Assembly: GCA_030149525.1 (NCBI GenBank)
Contig: JASBRJ010000068.1
Location: 1 to 37,204, forward strand
DNA from: a bacterium
GTDB lineage: Bacteria; Vulcanimicrobiota; Xenobia; Xenobiales; JADMJV01
Direction: 5' to 3'
Length of the DNA: 37,204 nt
The position numbers were made by a program, and so were the translations under genes. Under the pieces are notes generated by a model that was given only the letters and a program-made list of their open reading frames with translations, made no database searches and had not been told where the DNA came from. Every line of letters begins with the position of its first letter. The first letter of the stretch is position 1. Shown in pieces: positions 1 to 9,000 of this stretch.

Positions 1-1
1 C

Positions 2-1000
2 GATGCCGTGCTCAACGCCGCTGGTGATATCACCGGCAACGGAACGGTTTCTGCCACCAACCTGGGACTCGATGCCGCTAACATCGGCACCGCCGCTAAC
101 TCACTCAACATCGACGCCGACAACCTCGCCGTGAACGCCGATACCAACGCCTTCGTAGACGACTCCGATGATGTGACTCTGGTGAACAGTGTGACAGCCA
201 CGGCTGCCAACGACACCGTCACCGGTAACAGCGCAGGCAACGACTTCCGAGTGGAAGCCTCCGGCAACATCACCGTCGACGACGCTGTGAACGCAACCGA
301 CGTGGCTCTTGTCACCGACAACGGCGGTATCGCCGTGAATCAGTCGGTCACCGCCACATCGGACGCGGTTCTGAATGCGAGTGGAGACATCACCGGTAAC
401 GGTACCGTCACCTCTCCCAACCTGGGACTTGACGCTGCCAACATCGGAACCGTTGCCAACCCGATGAACATCGACGCCGACAACCTCGCCGTGAACGCCG
501 ACACCAACGCCTTCGTAGACGACACAGACGATGTGACTCTGGTGAACAGCGTGACCGCCACGGCTGCTAACGACAGCGTCACCGGCAACACCGCAGGCAA
601 CGACTTCCGAGTGGAAGCTTCCGGTAACATTACCGTGGACGACGCTGTGAGCGGAACGGATGTAGCTCTCGTCACCGACAACGGCGGTATCGCTGTGAAT
701 CAGTCTGTGACCGCCACCTCGGATGCAGTTCTGAATGCGAGTGGCGACATCACCGGAAACGGCAGCATCACCGCTCCCAACCTGGGCCTCGACGCCGCTA
801 ACATCGGTACCGCCGCCAACTCCCTGAACATCGACGCCGACAATCTCGCCGTGAACGCGGACACCGATGCTTTTATCAAGGACTCTGATGATGTGACCCT
901 GGTAGACAGTGTCACGGCCACGGGGGCCAATGATAGTGTTACCGGCAACACCGCAGGAAACGACCTGCGAGTCGAAGCGGCCGGTAACCTTACGGTGAAC
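2..1000 (+). repeat. 360-bp tandem coding repeats (three units)
   Basis: The unit beginning DAVLNA.GDITGNG recurs at 2, 362 and 722, an exact 360-bp (120-residue) period. Units 1 and 2 are nearly identical in protein sequence; unit 3 keeps the same order until about 1000 and then diverges. Many base differences between units are silent third-position changes. Confidence 0.9.
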
Positions 1001-4000
1001 GCACCGACCAACGGTGTGATGGCAAATGATGTAAGCCTTGTTTCCACCGGCGGAGACATCAACCAGACCGCAGGCAACGTCACCGCCAACAACGACCTGG
1101 TTCTCGACGCCAACGGAGGCATCACCCAGACTTCGGGCAGCTTGAACGCTCCCAACATCGGTCTGAGTGCAGCCAACGGTAACATCGGTACCCCGGGAAG
1201 CCCTGCATCAGTGGGTACACCGCTCAACATCAATGCGGCTAACCTGGCTCTCAACGCTCCCAACGGTGGAGCCAATATCAACGACCTCGACGACGGTTTG
1301 ACTCTAGTGGACAGCGTGACCTCGACGGCCGCAGGTGACAATGTCACCGGTACCACCATCGGAACATCGTTGCAGCTGACCGCCGGAGATGCCGACGGTA
1401 ACAACAACGGAAACCTGGTCATCGACGACGCGGTCACCGTGGGTACCGATATCGATCTGGTGGCCGAAAATAACGTGATTGTGAATCAGGCTCTTACCTC
1501 CAACGATACGGTTGACGGAAACGTGGTCATTCGGGCCGACTCCGACGGCGAAGGTCCCGGAGGCGGAGGCATCACCTTCGGTCCCGCAGGTACTGTCACC
1601 GCTGTAGGTCTCGGCCTTTCTGCCGGTGATAGCATCGGTGTTGCCGGAGACGACGGAGATGTTCCCCTGGTGGTTGACGTAAACACCCTGGCGGTGACCT
1701 CGGGTGGCGACATCAATATTGTCGACCTCAACGACGGTATCACTCTGGCCGATGAAGTCATCGGTGTGTTCGAGCGAACCTCCGGTGTTCAAGCGGGTGG
1801 CTCACTGGAGATCGAAGCTCGAGATACAAATGGCGGCGACAACGGCTCCATCACCGCTAACGGCCCTCTCACGGCGGGAACCGAGATGGACCTGGTGGCT
1901 GAAGACGACATAAATCTGAACAACAACGTCACGGCTGCCACTAACGCCGTTATCATCGCCGACAAAGATAACGACGGAAACGGTAAAATCGTGCAGGCCG
2001 CAGGCACTACGATCACTGCGGAAAGCCTGGGTATCTCCACAGGAGAAACCACCGGTAGCGCCGGTGACCCGCTGGACGTAACTGTAACCAATCTAGCTGT
2101 GGATGCCGACGGTGCCGACCTGTTTGTCAACGATACGGCGGGCGGAGTGACCATCGTGGATAGCGTCACGGCTGTCACCGAGAGTGTTGCCGGCAATAGG
2201 GCTAACAATCTCGTGGTCAACGCCACCGGCGGCAACCTTGAGTTGAACGCACCGACGAACGGTTTGACCACCACAAACGTGGATCTCACCGCCGAGCAAG
2301 ATGTGGTTCTGACCGAAGGCACAGTCACCGCAACCAACGTGGTCCTGAGTGCCGGTCAGAACATCACCCAGACCAACGGTACAGTGAATGCCACCAACCT
2401 TGGCCTGGAAACCACCGACGGGAACATTGGCGCTGCCAACGACCCTCTGGACTTCAACGCGGTCAACGTGGCTATTGACGCCAACGACCCCGACGGTCCT
2501 GGAGGAAACAACAACGGTAACGCCTACCTCAACGATACGGCAGGCGGAGTCAACATCGTGGACACGGTGACCGCCGTGGTTGAGATGGTGGGAGCTACCA
2601 ACGCCCCTGCCTCCACCGATGGCGACCTGGCTCTGTCTACCACCGGAGGCGACCTGAACGTGAATACAGGAATCGTCACCGGCGAAGACCTTGAACTGAA
2701 CAACGCCACCGGTGATGTCAACCTCGGCAACGGCAACATTGCCGTAGGTGGCACCGACCGTGATGCCGGAGAAGACGGTGACGGCGACAACGCCGTGATC
2801 GTGGCTGCCGGCAATATCACTCAAGGGGCCGGTGGAACCCTCACCGTGGACAAAGACCTGGGTCTTGCCACGACGGACGGCAATGTTGGTAGTCAGGCCG
2901 ACCCTCTGGAGTTTGATGCTCAGGGACTGGCGCTCGACGTTAACGACGACAACGCCGACGGCACGGGCGGAAGCGCTTTCCTCACCGACACCAACGGTGG
3001 AATCACACTGGTTGACTCGGTGAAAGCCGTCAACCTTGAGGTCTCGGCTCAGGGCACTCCGAACAACGTGGACAACGACCTGTCGCTGACCACTCAGAAC
3101 GGCGGAGACATCTCCCTCAATGCCGATTTGACCACCGGTGAGGATCTGGAACTCGTGTCCGAGGGAGACATCAACCTCAACGATTCCACTGTCAACGTGG
3201 GCGGTACCGACCGTGATCCTGGTTTCGACGGCGACGGCGACAACGCTGTGCTGTCGGCTGCCGGTAACATCACTCAAGGAACCGGCGGCCAACTGAACGT
3301 GGACAACGGTCTCGGTTTGGAAACCACCAATGGAGACGTGGGCCGCAAGGAACAACCTCTCAAAATCGACGCCAAAGACCTTGCCGTAGACACCAACGGT
3401 ACCGGAGGCAACGCTTACTTGCAGGATACTGCCGGTGGCGTGAATCTGGTGGACCAGGTGGGAGCCATCAATCAGAACGTCTCTGATGGAGAGCCGGGCA
3501 TGCAGACCGAGGGCGACCTCAGTCTGGTGAGCAACGACGGTGACGTGGTTGTCAAAACCGACATCGTGACCGGCGAAGACCTGGAGCTTGTGGCCAAGGA
3601 CGGCGACGACTCCGGAGACGACGGCAACATCGTCTTCGGGGAACCGGGTAATCCGGTCAACGTAGACGTGGGAGGCACCGACCGAGATGCCGGTGTCGAC
3701 GGTGACGGTGACAACGCCGTTATCATCGCCGATGGCGACATTACTCAGGAGCAAGGCGGCATGATCACTGTGGATAACATCCTCGGTATCCAGGCAGGGG
3801 GAGCCATCGGCTCTTCAGCCAATCCGCTGGACGTCAATGTGAGAGGTCTTGCGGTCGGCTCGGCTCCGGCTATCATCAGCGCCAACGACACCGCCAGAAG
3901 AGTCCCCGAGGTCCAAGCGGTGAACTTCACCATCAAGAATATCATCACCGACCCCGTCGTGGCGGAGGAACGCCCCCTCATCGTCTTGCCTCAGAATAAC

Positions 4001-4126
4001 GTCAACCTCGTGGAGAGCGTGATCGACGAAATGCTTGAGGAGGAGAACAACGAGGACAAAATCTACAACGAAAACGGCTGGTACGACTTCGGTGACGATC
4101 AGCTGGGACTGAGAAAGAGACGCTAA
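2..4126 (+). CDS. Giant beta-helix repeat surface protein, 5' end outside window
   Basis: The reading frame is open from the first bases, and the repeat unit is already under way there, so the start lies upstream; the GTG at 8 is not a real start. About 1374 residues are visible. They are rich in Asn, Asp, Gly, Thr, Val and Ala and very poor in Cys, Lys and aromatics. Short strands alternate with NG, GDI and DNG turns, the pattern of filamentous-haemagglutinin-like right-handed beta-helices and of large secreted adhesins. Three near-identical 120-residue units open the visible part, followed by diverged units and three units carrying a GGTDRD...DGDGDNA motif that could bind calcium (inference). 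The last ~80 residues are no longer repetitive, are acidic (EEENNED) and end in RKRR. There is no C-terminal membrane anchor or LPXTG. The secretion route cannot be judged without the N-terminus. Likely role: cell-surface or matrix adhesin. Confidence 0.85.
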   Translation, partial: DAVLNAAGDITGNGTVSATNLGLDAANIGTAANSLNIDADNLAVNADTNAFVDDSDDVTLVNSVTATAANDTVTGNSAGNDFRVEASGNITVDDAVNATDVALVTDNGGIAVNQSVTATSDAVLNASGDITGNGTVTSPNLGLDAANIGTVANPMNIDADNLAVNADTNAFVDDTDDVTLVNSVTATAANDSVTGNTAGNDFRVEASGNITVDDAVSGTDVALVTDNGGIAVNQSVTATSDAVLNASGDITGNGSITAPNLGLDAANIGTAANSLNIDADNLAVNADTDAFIKDSDDVTLVDSVTATGANDSVTGNTAGNDLRVEAAGNLTVNAPTNGVMANDVSLVSTGGDINQTAGNVTANNDLVLDANGGITQTSGSLNAPNIGLSAANGNIGTPGSPASVGTPLNINAANLALNAPNGGANINDLDDGLTLVDSVTSTAAGDNVTGTTIGTSLQLTAGDADGNNNGNLVIDDAVTVGTDIDLVAENNVIVNQALTSNDTVDGNVVIRADSDGEGPGGGGITFGPAGTVTAVGLGLSAGDSIGVAGDDGDVPLVVDVNTLAVTSGGDINIVDLNDGITLADEVIGVFERTSGVQAGGSLEIEARDTNGGDNGSITANGPLTAGTEMDLVAEDDINLNNNVTAATNAVIIADKDNDGNGKIVQAAGTTITAESLGISTGETTGSAGDPLDVTVTNLAVDADGADLFVNDTAGGVTIVDSVTAVTESVAGNRANNLVVNATGGNLELNAPTNGLTTTNVDLTAEQDVVLTEGTVTATNVVLSAGQNITQTNGTVNATNLGLETTDGNIGAANDPLDFNAVNVAIDANDPDGPGGNNNGNAYLNDTAGGVNIVDTVTAVVEMVGATNAPASTDGDLALSTTGGDLNVNTGIVTGEDLELNNATGDVNLGNGNIAVGGTDRDAGEDGDGDNAVIVAAGNITQGAGGTLTVDKDLGLATTDGNVGSQADPLEFDAQGLALDVNDDNADGTGGSAFLTDTNGGITLVDSVKAVNLEVSAQGTPNNVDNDLSLTTQNGGDISLNADLTTGEDLELVSEGDINLNDSTVNVGGTDRDPGFDGDGDNAVLSAAGNITQGTGGQLNVDNGLGLETTNGDVGRKEQPLKIDAKDLAVDTNGTGGNAYLQDTAGGVNLVDQVGAINQNVSDGEPGMQTEGDLSLVSNDGDVVVKTDIVTGEDLELVAKDGDDSGDDGNIVFGEPGNPVNVDVGGTDRDAGVDGDGDNAVIIADGDITQEQGGMITVDNILGIQAGGAIGSSANPLDVNVRGLAVGSAPAIISANDTARRVPEVQAVNFTIKNIITDPVVAEERPLIVLPQNNVNLVESVIDEMLEEENNEDKIYNENGWYDFGDDQLGLRKRR
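2744..3900 (+). repeat. Second repeat family in the beta-helix gene (GGTDRD units)
   Basis: The motif VGGTDRD followed by DGDGDNAV recurs at about 2744, 3197 and 3668, spacing about 453 and 471 bp (151 and 157 residues). Each copy is followed by an AGNITQ or DGDITQ strand and a PL..D..GLAV segment. The Asp/Gly-rich DGDGDN element resembles a calcium-binding loop, though this is only an inference. Confidence 0.8.
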
Positions 4127-4136
4127 GGCAGTTAAT

Positions 4137-4862
4137 ATGAGATACGCTCAAAGAAATGTCACAAAACTCGCCCTCCTCATTTGGCTGCTCGCCGTGGGTA
4201 CCGTGCCCGCCTGGGCCCAGAACGGAAGCGCTGTCGCTACCGTTGAGCAGGCCTCCAAAGTCCTGGTAGGTCAACTGGCCGATGGCTTGGGCATTAGCTG
4301 GTCGGGCCTTGGGTCGGTCGCCGGGGAGATGGTGGATGCCACTGTCACTAACAATTCCTCGGCTCCCATGGAAGTGGCCTTTTTGCCGGGCATGGTCCTG
4401 GTGGACGCCCGCGGTGAAAGTCAGCCTATTATGTTGGAAGAACATGTTCGAGTAACCCTCAAGCCCGGGGAGTCGACCACACTCTCCGGTATGAGAGCTT
4501 ACTGCTTAGATCACTCCAAAGAACCACCGGGGCAGGGCAGCGGGGTGGAGTACAAAGTGATGACAAATCTTGCCAACTATGCCTCTGCCATTCAGAACCT
4601 TTGGGCCGGCCTTCGCCTCGATAGAGAGGGCGCTTACACGCCTGTTCTCAAACCGCTTTTACACCGTACTCTTGTGATTCAGCGTAGTGTCTGGGCCAGT
4701 CTCGGCGGCAATAACCCAAATAGCCAGGAGAAGTTGACGTCGGATCTTGAGGCAGATCTGGTCGGTAAGGGCAGCGACGTCTCCCAGCAAAAGGTGAACT
4801 GGCTGTCCGACAAGATCTGGTCGGACGTTGTGAAAACCATGGACGCTTCGGGCAAAGAATAG
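4137..4862 (+). CDS. Secreted protein of unknown function
   Basis: This 241-residue protein begins with a clear Sec signal peptide (basic RYAQRN, hydrophobic core LALLIWLLAVG, cleavage after PAWA). Residues ~65-125 look like a small beta-sandwich: 'TNNSSAPMEV', then 'LKPGESTTL', then an AYCLDHSKEPPG motif with a single conserved-looking Cys. The remainder is predicted helical with no second membrane segment, so it should be periplasmic or secreted. It starts 10 bp after the beta-helix gene and probably shares its transcript, which suggests a role connected with that surface protein (inference). I do not recognise the family. The sequence before the ATG has only a weak ribosome binding site, consistent with translational coupling. 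A large hairpin follows the stop codon. Confidence 0.85.
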   Translation: MRYAQRNVTKLALLIWLLAVGTVPAWAQNGSAVATVEQASKVLVGQLADGLGISWSGLGSVAGEMVDATVTNNSSAPMEVAFLPGMVLVDARGESQPIMLEEHVRVTLKPGESTTLSGMRAYCLDHSKEPPGQGSGVEYKVMTNLANYASAIQNLWAGLRLDREGAYTPVLKPLLHRTLVIQRSVWASLGGNNPNSQEKLTSDLEADLVGKGSDVSQQKVNWLSDKIWSDVVKTMDASGKE

Positions 4863-4880
4863 ACCTCGGGCTCACCGACT

Positions 4881-4939
4881 AAAGCGGGCCATGATGGGGA
4901 ATACTCCTACCAATAGGAGAGACCGTCATGGCCCGCTTT
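4881..4939 (+). promoter_or_regulatory. Nested hairpin covering the corA ribosome binding site and start codon
   Basis: aaagcgggccatga (4881-4894) and tcatggcccgcttt (4926-4939) are perfect 14-bp complements. The right arm contains the corA ATG (4928-4930) and runs into a T-tract (4937-4941). Inside the loop a second hairpin pairs ctccta (4904-4909) with taggag (4914-4919), which is the corA Shine-Dalgarno. When folded, both ribosome binding site and start codon are buried, and stem plus T-run also resembles an intrinsic terminator. It could end the upstream transcript, attenuate corA, or both. Confidence 0.75.
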
Positions 4940-5992
4940 TTGCGTAAGAATAAGAAAGAGATTGGACTTGCTCCCGATGAGCTTCTGTTTCGAGGAGAGC
5001 AGAAGATTGAGAAAGTTCTTCTCCGTGTCATCGATTACAACGCGGACGATTTTGAGGAGCACACTCTAGAGAATGTGGCCGAGGTAGAGAAGTACGCCAA
5101 GTCGGACAGCGTCACTTGGCTCAATGTGGACGGCCTTCATTCGCCCCAAATCATGGCGGAAATCGCCAAAGTGTTTGAGCTTGATCAACTGGTTTTGGCT
5201 GCGGTGATGGAGACCAACACGCGGGCCAGAGTTCAAGAGCATGAGAACTGTCTCCTCATTTCCATCAAGATGTTGCAGCACGATGCCGAAGAGGAGACGG
5301 TCTCGTTGGAACACCTTAGCCTCATTCTCACAGATAAGACGCTGATCTCTTTTCAGGAGAAGAAGGGGGATGTTTTCGAACCTGTTCGAGGCCGAATTCG
5401 CCAGGGCAAAAAGCGGATTCGCGGTGCGGGCCCGGATTATCTCGCCTTTGCCTTGCTGGATATCGTCATCGACAACTACATCTATATCGTGAGCCTGCTC
5501 GGTGACGGCGTGGAGAGTCTGGAAGAAGAGCTGTTGAGTGATCAATCGGCAACGATCATCGACGATATCAACAGTTACAAGAAAGAACTCAATTTCTTGC
5601 GCAAGAACATCCATCCGGCAAGAGAAATGCTTCTAGCCCTCACCAAGACCGAGACAGACTTCGTCGAAGAAGAACGGCTCCTTCACTTCAAAGACCTCTT
5701 GAGCAACGTCAGTCAGGCGGTGGAGAGCACCGACGGCTATCGAGAAATTCTCTCCGACCAACTCAACATCTATCACACCAACGTCAGCAGCAAGCTCAAC
5801 GACATCATGAAGGTCCTCACCGTTTTCTCCGTCATCTTCATCCCTCTCACCTTCATCGCCGGCATCTACGGCACCAACTTCGACTATCTACCCGAACTGC
5901 ATTTTAAGTACAGCTATTACTACATGTGGGCAACCATGATTGTGGTGGCGGTGGGTATGTTGGGTTATTTCAAGAAGCGGAAGTGGCTTTAG
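4928..5992 (+). CDS. corA: CorA-family magnesium/cobalt channel
   Basis: This 354-residue protein aligns along its length with the CorA family and resembles the Thermotoga maritima type. A soluble cytoplasmic alpha/beta funnel (residues ~30-290) contains TWLNVDGLH, SLILTDKTLISFQE and VFEPVRGRIRQG. A long helix follows, then two membrane helices: VLTVFSVIFIPLTFIAGIYG and YYYMWATMIVVAVGMLGYF, ending in the basic KKRKWL. CorA proteins form inner-membrane homopentamers and import Mg2+ (or Co2+, Ni2+). The signature loop after the first membrane helix reads YGTNF instead of YGMNF, so the GMN selectivity motif is GTN here. The start is supported by taggag upstream and by family length. The start region lies in the hairpin described at 4881-4939, so expression is probably post-transcriptionally controlled. 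Confidence 0.95.
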   Translation: MARFLRKNKKEIGLAPDELLFRGEQKIEKVLLRVIDYNADDFEEHTLENVAEVEKYAKSDSVTWLNVDGLHSPQIMAEIAKVFELDQLVLAAVMETNTRARVQEHENCLLISIKMLQHDAEEETVSLEHLSLILTDKTLISFQEKKGDVFEPVRGRIRQGKKRIRGAGPDYLAFALLDIVIDNYIYIVSLLGDGVESLEEELLSDQSATIIDDINSYKKELNFLRKNIHPAREMLLALTKTETDFVEEERLLHFKDLLSNVSQAVESTDGYREILSDQLNIYHTNVSSKLNDIMKVLTVFSVIFIPLTFIAGIYGTNFDYLPELHFKYSYYYMWATMIVVAVGMLGYFKKRKWL

Positions 5993-6036
5993 GGCTTTCA
6001 CGCCTTTGATTCAAGATTTGTTTCAGACTTGTCCAA

Positions 6037-9000
6037 ATGGGGAAACCGCCTAGTACGGGCAAACTGAAGAGGTTCTATTTTTCGTTGAAGGTTAGTAGAT
6101 TGCGGAAACTACCGGTTTGTTTGTTATTGTTGTTTTGCCTGTTCATCGCCGGTTGCGGTGGCGGAGGAGGCGGAGGGTCTTCATCCTCCCCAGATCAACT
6201 CGGGGGCGCAACGTCCGTTGGGGGCGGGGGCTCAAATCCCAACCCAAGCGTCCCCACAGCTCAGGTGGTGCTTAATTTCACGCTCCTCAACCGGGCTATT
6301 CCAGGATATATCGAAGAGCTTCAATTTACCGGCTTGACTGAGTCTGGAACAGTTGTCTACGGGCCGATACGAAAGGCCAAAGCGAGTCGTATCGTTCTTG
6401 AGTCAGTTCCTCTGTCTGTAAGTCGACTGCGAATTGACTTTCTGCAAAATAGCGTGGCTCGAGGTGTTTCGGTCCTTCCTCTGAGCCTTTCTCAAGATTC
6501 AACCGTAGAGATAGTCGATCCACCATTTGAAGACATCGACGCTGTTCTGAATTCCTTGAGTATTGATCCTATAGCCCCGATACCTGTGGGATTGGAAGGC
6601 TCAGCCAGAGCGAACGGTTTATACAACACGGGTGAGAGCCTGGACATCACCTCGCTTGTGTCCTGGTCGAGTTCCGATCCCGATACGGCTGGAATTTCTG
6701 CAGCCGGGGTGATCACGCCCAAGAAAGTAGGCGCGGTCACCATCACTGCATCGGCTGGAAGCGTCACTCGAAGTGTTCAAGTTGTTATCTCTGAAGCTGT
6801 TGTGACCAGAATCAGCACGGGAGAGTCGTTGATTAAACTTCCCAAGGGATTAACTCAGACCATAAACGTTATGGCTTTGCTGTCTGACGGCAGCCAAAGA
6901 AGTCTGCAGAGCGGTTTGCAATATCAGTCCTCTAACTCTGAAGTCGCGGAAGTCGATGCCGGTGGGACGATCCTTGCAACCGGTGTGGGAAGCTGTGAGA
7001 TTACCGCCACGACCTCCAACATGGTTCAGACAGTACTTACGGTCCAGGTTCGAGCTGCAGAGCCTGTGGAACTCCGTCTCAATTCCTCCACATCCCCTAT
7101 ATCTAAAGGGGCGAATCTTCAGGTCGAGGCGTATCTGCTCCTCACCGACGGAACGTTTACGGATGTTACCGATACCGCTGTCTGGAACAGTAGTGATTCA
7201 GGTATCGCGACCGTTCTCTCCGGACAGATTATGGCTCGAACTGAAGGGGCCTTCGTAGTGAGCGCTTCGAGTCAGGGACTTCAGGCTAGCCGGTCATACA
7301 TTGTCGGGCCGGCGTCGCTCCAATCTCTTAAGACAAATCTGGACAGGACCAGTTTCCCCCGGGGGATTCGAGTAAACATCGGGGTTGAGGGGATCTACTC
7401 AGACGGCAGCACCCAAACCGTGTCCAATTTAGGTTGGAGCTCCAGTGATGAAAGTGTGGCCGGGGTTACGTCGAGCGGCGAGCTGGTAACCCACAAGCCC
7501 GGCATAGTGACATTGACCGTCCAGGAGCCTGGTGGCGTCAAGCTGGATATCTCCTTAGAAATTACCGACGCCGTTTTGAAATCATTAATTCTCTCCCAAA
7601 GAGAGGTGAAAGTTCCGCTCGGGCTGCCGCAACAAGTCTCTGTGGAAGGTTGTTTTTCCGACGGTTCTCAATTTGAGCTGGGGCAAACGGCGTTCTGGTC
7701 GAGCAACGATTTAACCACTGCTTCGGTGTCCAGTGATGGGACAATTTCCGGCCTGAAGAAAGGCCGTACTCAGATCTTTGCCACGAGTCTTGGCGGGGTG
7801 GAGGCTACCTTCGAAGTCGCCGTGATTGAAGCACAGCTTGAGTCTATCGATTTGGTCGCGCCCCGTTCGATGCCGCTAAACCTTCGATTCTCCATCCGAG
7901 TTTACGGTCACTACTCCGACGGAACACGGAGAATTATTCCCTATTATCAGTTTGCATTCGATAAACCCGAAATTGTCGAATTTGGGGTTCACTTCGTTCT
8001 CACGCCTCTTGCCCCCGGAACACTCGAGGTGACCGTTTCAGCCCCGACAAACCCGGAAGACCTACAGGGTGAGTACATGAGCGAAACTGTCTCAGTAGAG
8101 TTCTTGGACGTTGCGCTTGAGAGTTTGTCGATAGAGACGAAATCGAACTCCATACCAGTAGGTATTGAGCAGTCCTACGGGTTGAAAGGTCGCTTTGCCG
8201 ACGGTAGCGTGCATGCCCTACCCGCCAATTGGACCGTAGAAGGAACCACTGAAGCGTTCTTTCACGGGTCGTATCTGGAGTGTACTTCGCCCACGGGAAC
8301 TAGCGGGACAGTGCGAGGAAGCTACGACAAGACCGGGGCATCGGTGACCGTTCCCTTCGAGTTCGTCCAAGCTAAGCCGCAAAGCCTTCAGGTTCTTCAA
8401 GATGAGATTGTGCTCCCTCAGGGTAGAGCCTCGGCTCAGATTGAATTGGTCGTAACCTGGGATAACGGCTATGTGGAGTCGGACTTCAGGCCTGACTATT
8501 TCCGTTTTAGCGGACCGCAGGGATTGGTTCGTTTCTTGAGTTCCGCAAGAGTTAGAGCTGACCACAAGATGACGGGTTCCGGAATTCTCACCGTGCATTG
8601 GGAGAATTTGACCGCGGATATTCCATTAACGGTCATTCCGGCTCAGTTCTCCGAGATCTACCCGAAAGACAGTCGTCTTGTCTTGCCCAAGGGCATAACT
8701 CACGGAGTTGCAACGTGGGGCTCTTTCATTGGTATCTCTGAGGTCTCCTCTCAACTGGTCTGGAGCAGCTCCAATCCTACTGTGGCTGCCGTCATTCCAC
8801 GGGGCGAGGAGGTGCGGGTCGAAACTTATCAGCCTGGAGCCGCAGTGTTGACCGCAACGGATCCTGTCACGGGCTTGACTTGTGGCATTAGTGTCACCGT
8901 CGTGGATACAACGATTCGTCGAATGGAATTCGACGAGGGACCGACCTTTATGACCCCCCGGACCAGGCGAAAGTTTCAGGCTATTGGCATTGGTGAAAAC

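Noticed and set aside
2-1000. Tandem repeats as a possible CRISPR array
   Set aside because: The unit is 360 bp, fully coding and without unique spacers.
340-1792. Several other minus-strand open frames in the first 2 kb
   Set aside because: They mirror the 360-bp repeats and recur with them; they are shadows of the coding frame.
2093-3754. Long open frame (553 codons) on the minus strand of the beta-helix gene
   Set aside because: It is antisense to a clearly coding repeat protein; the skewed codon use of the Asn/Asp/Gly/Thr-rich frame suppresses antisense stops. The translation has no start context or family resemblance.
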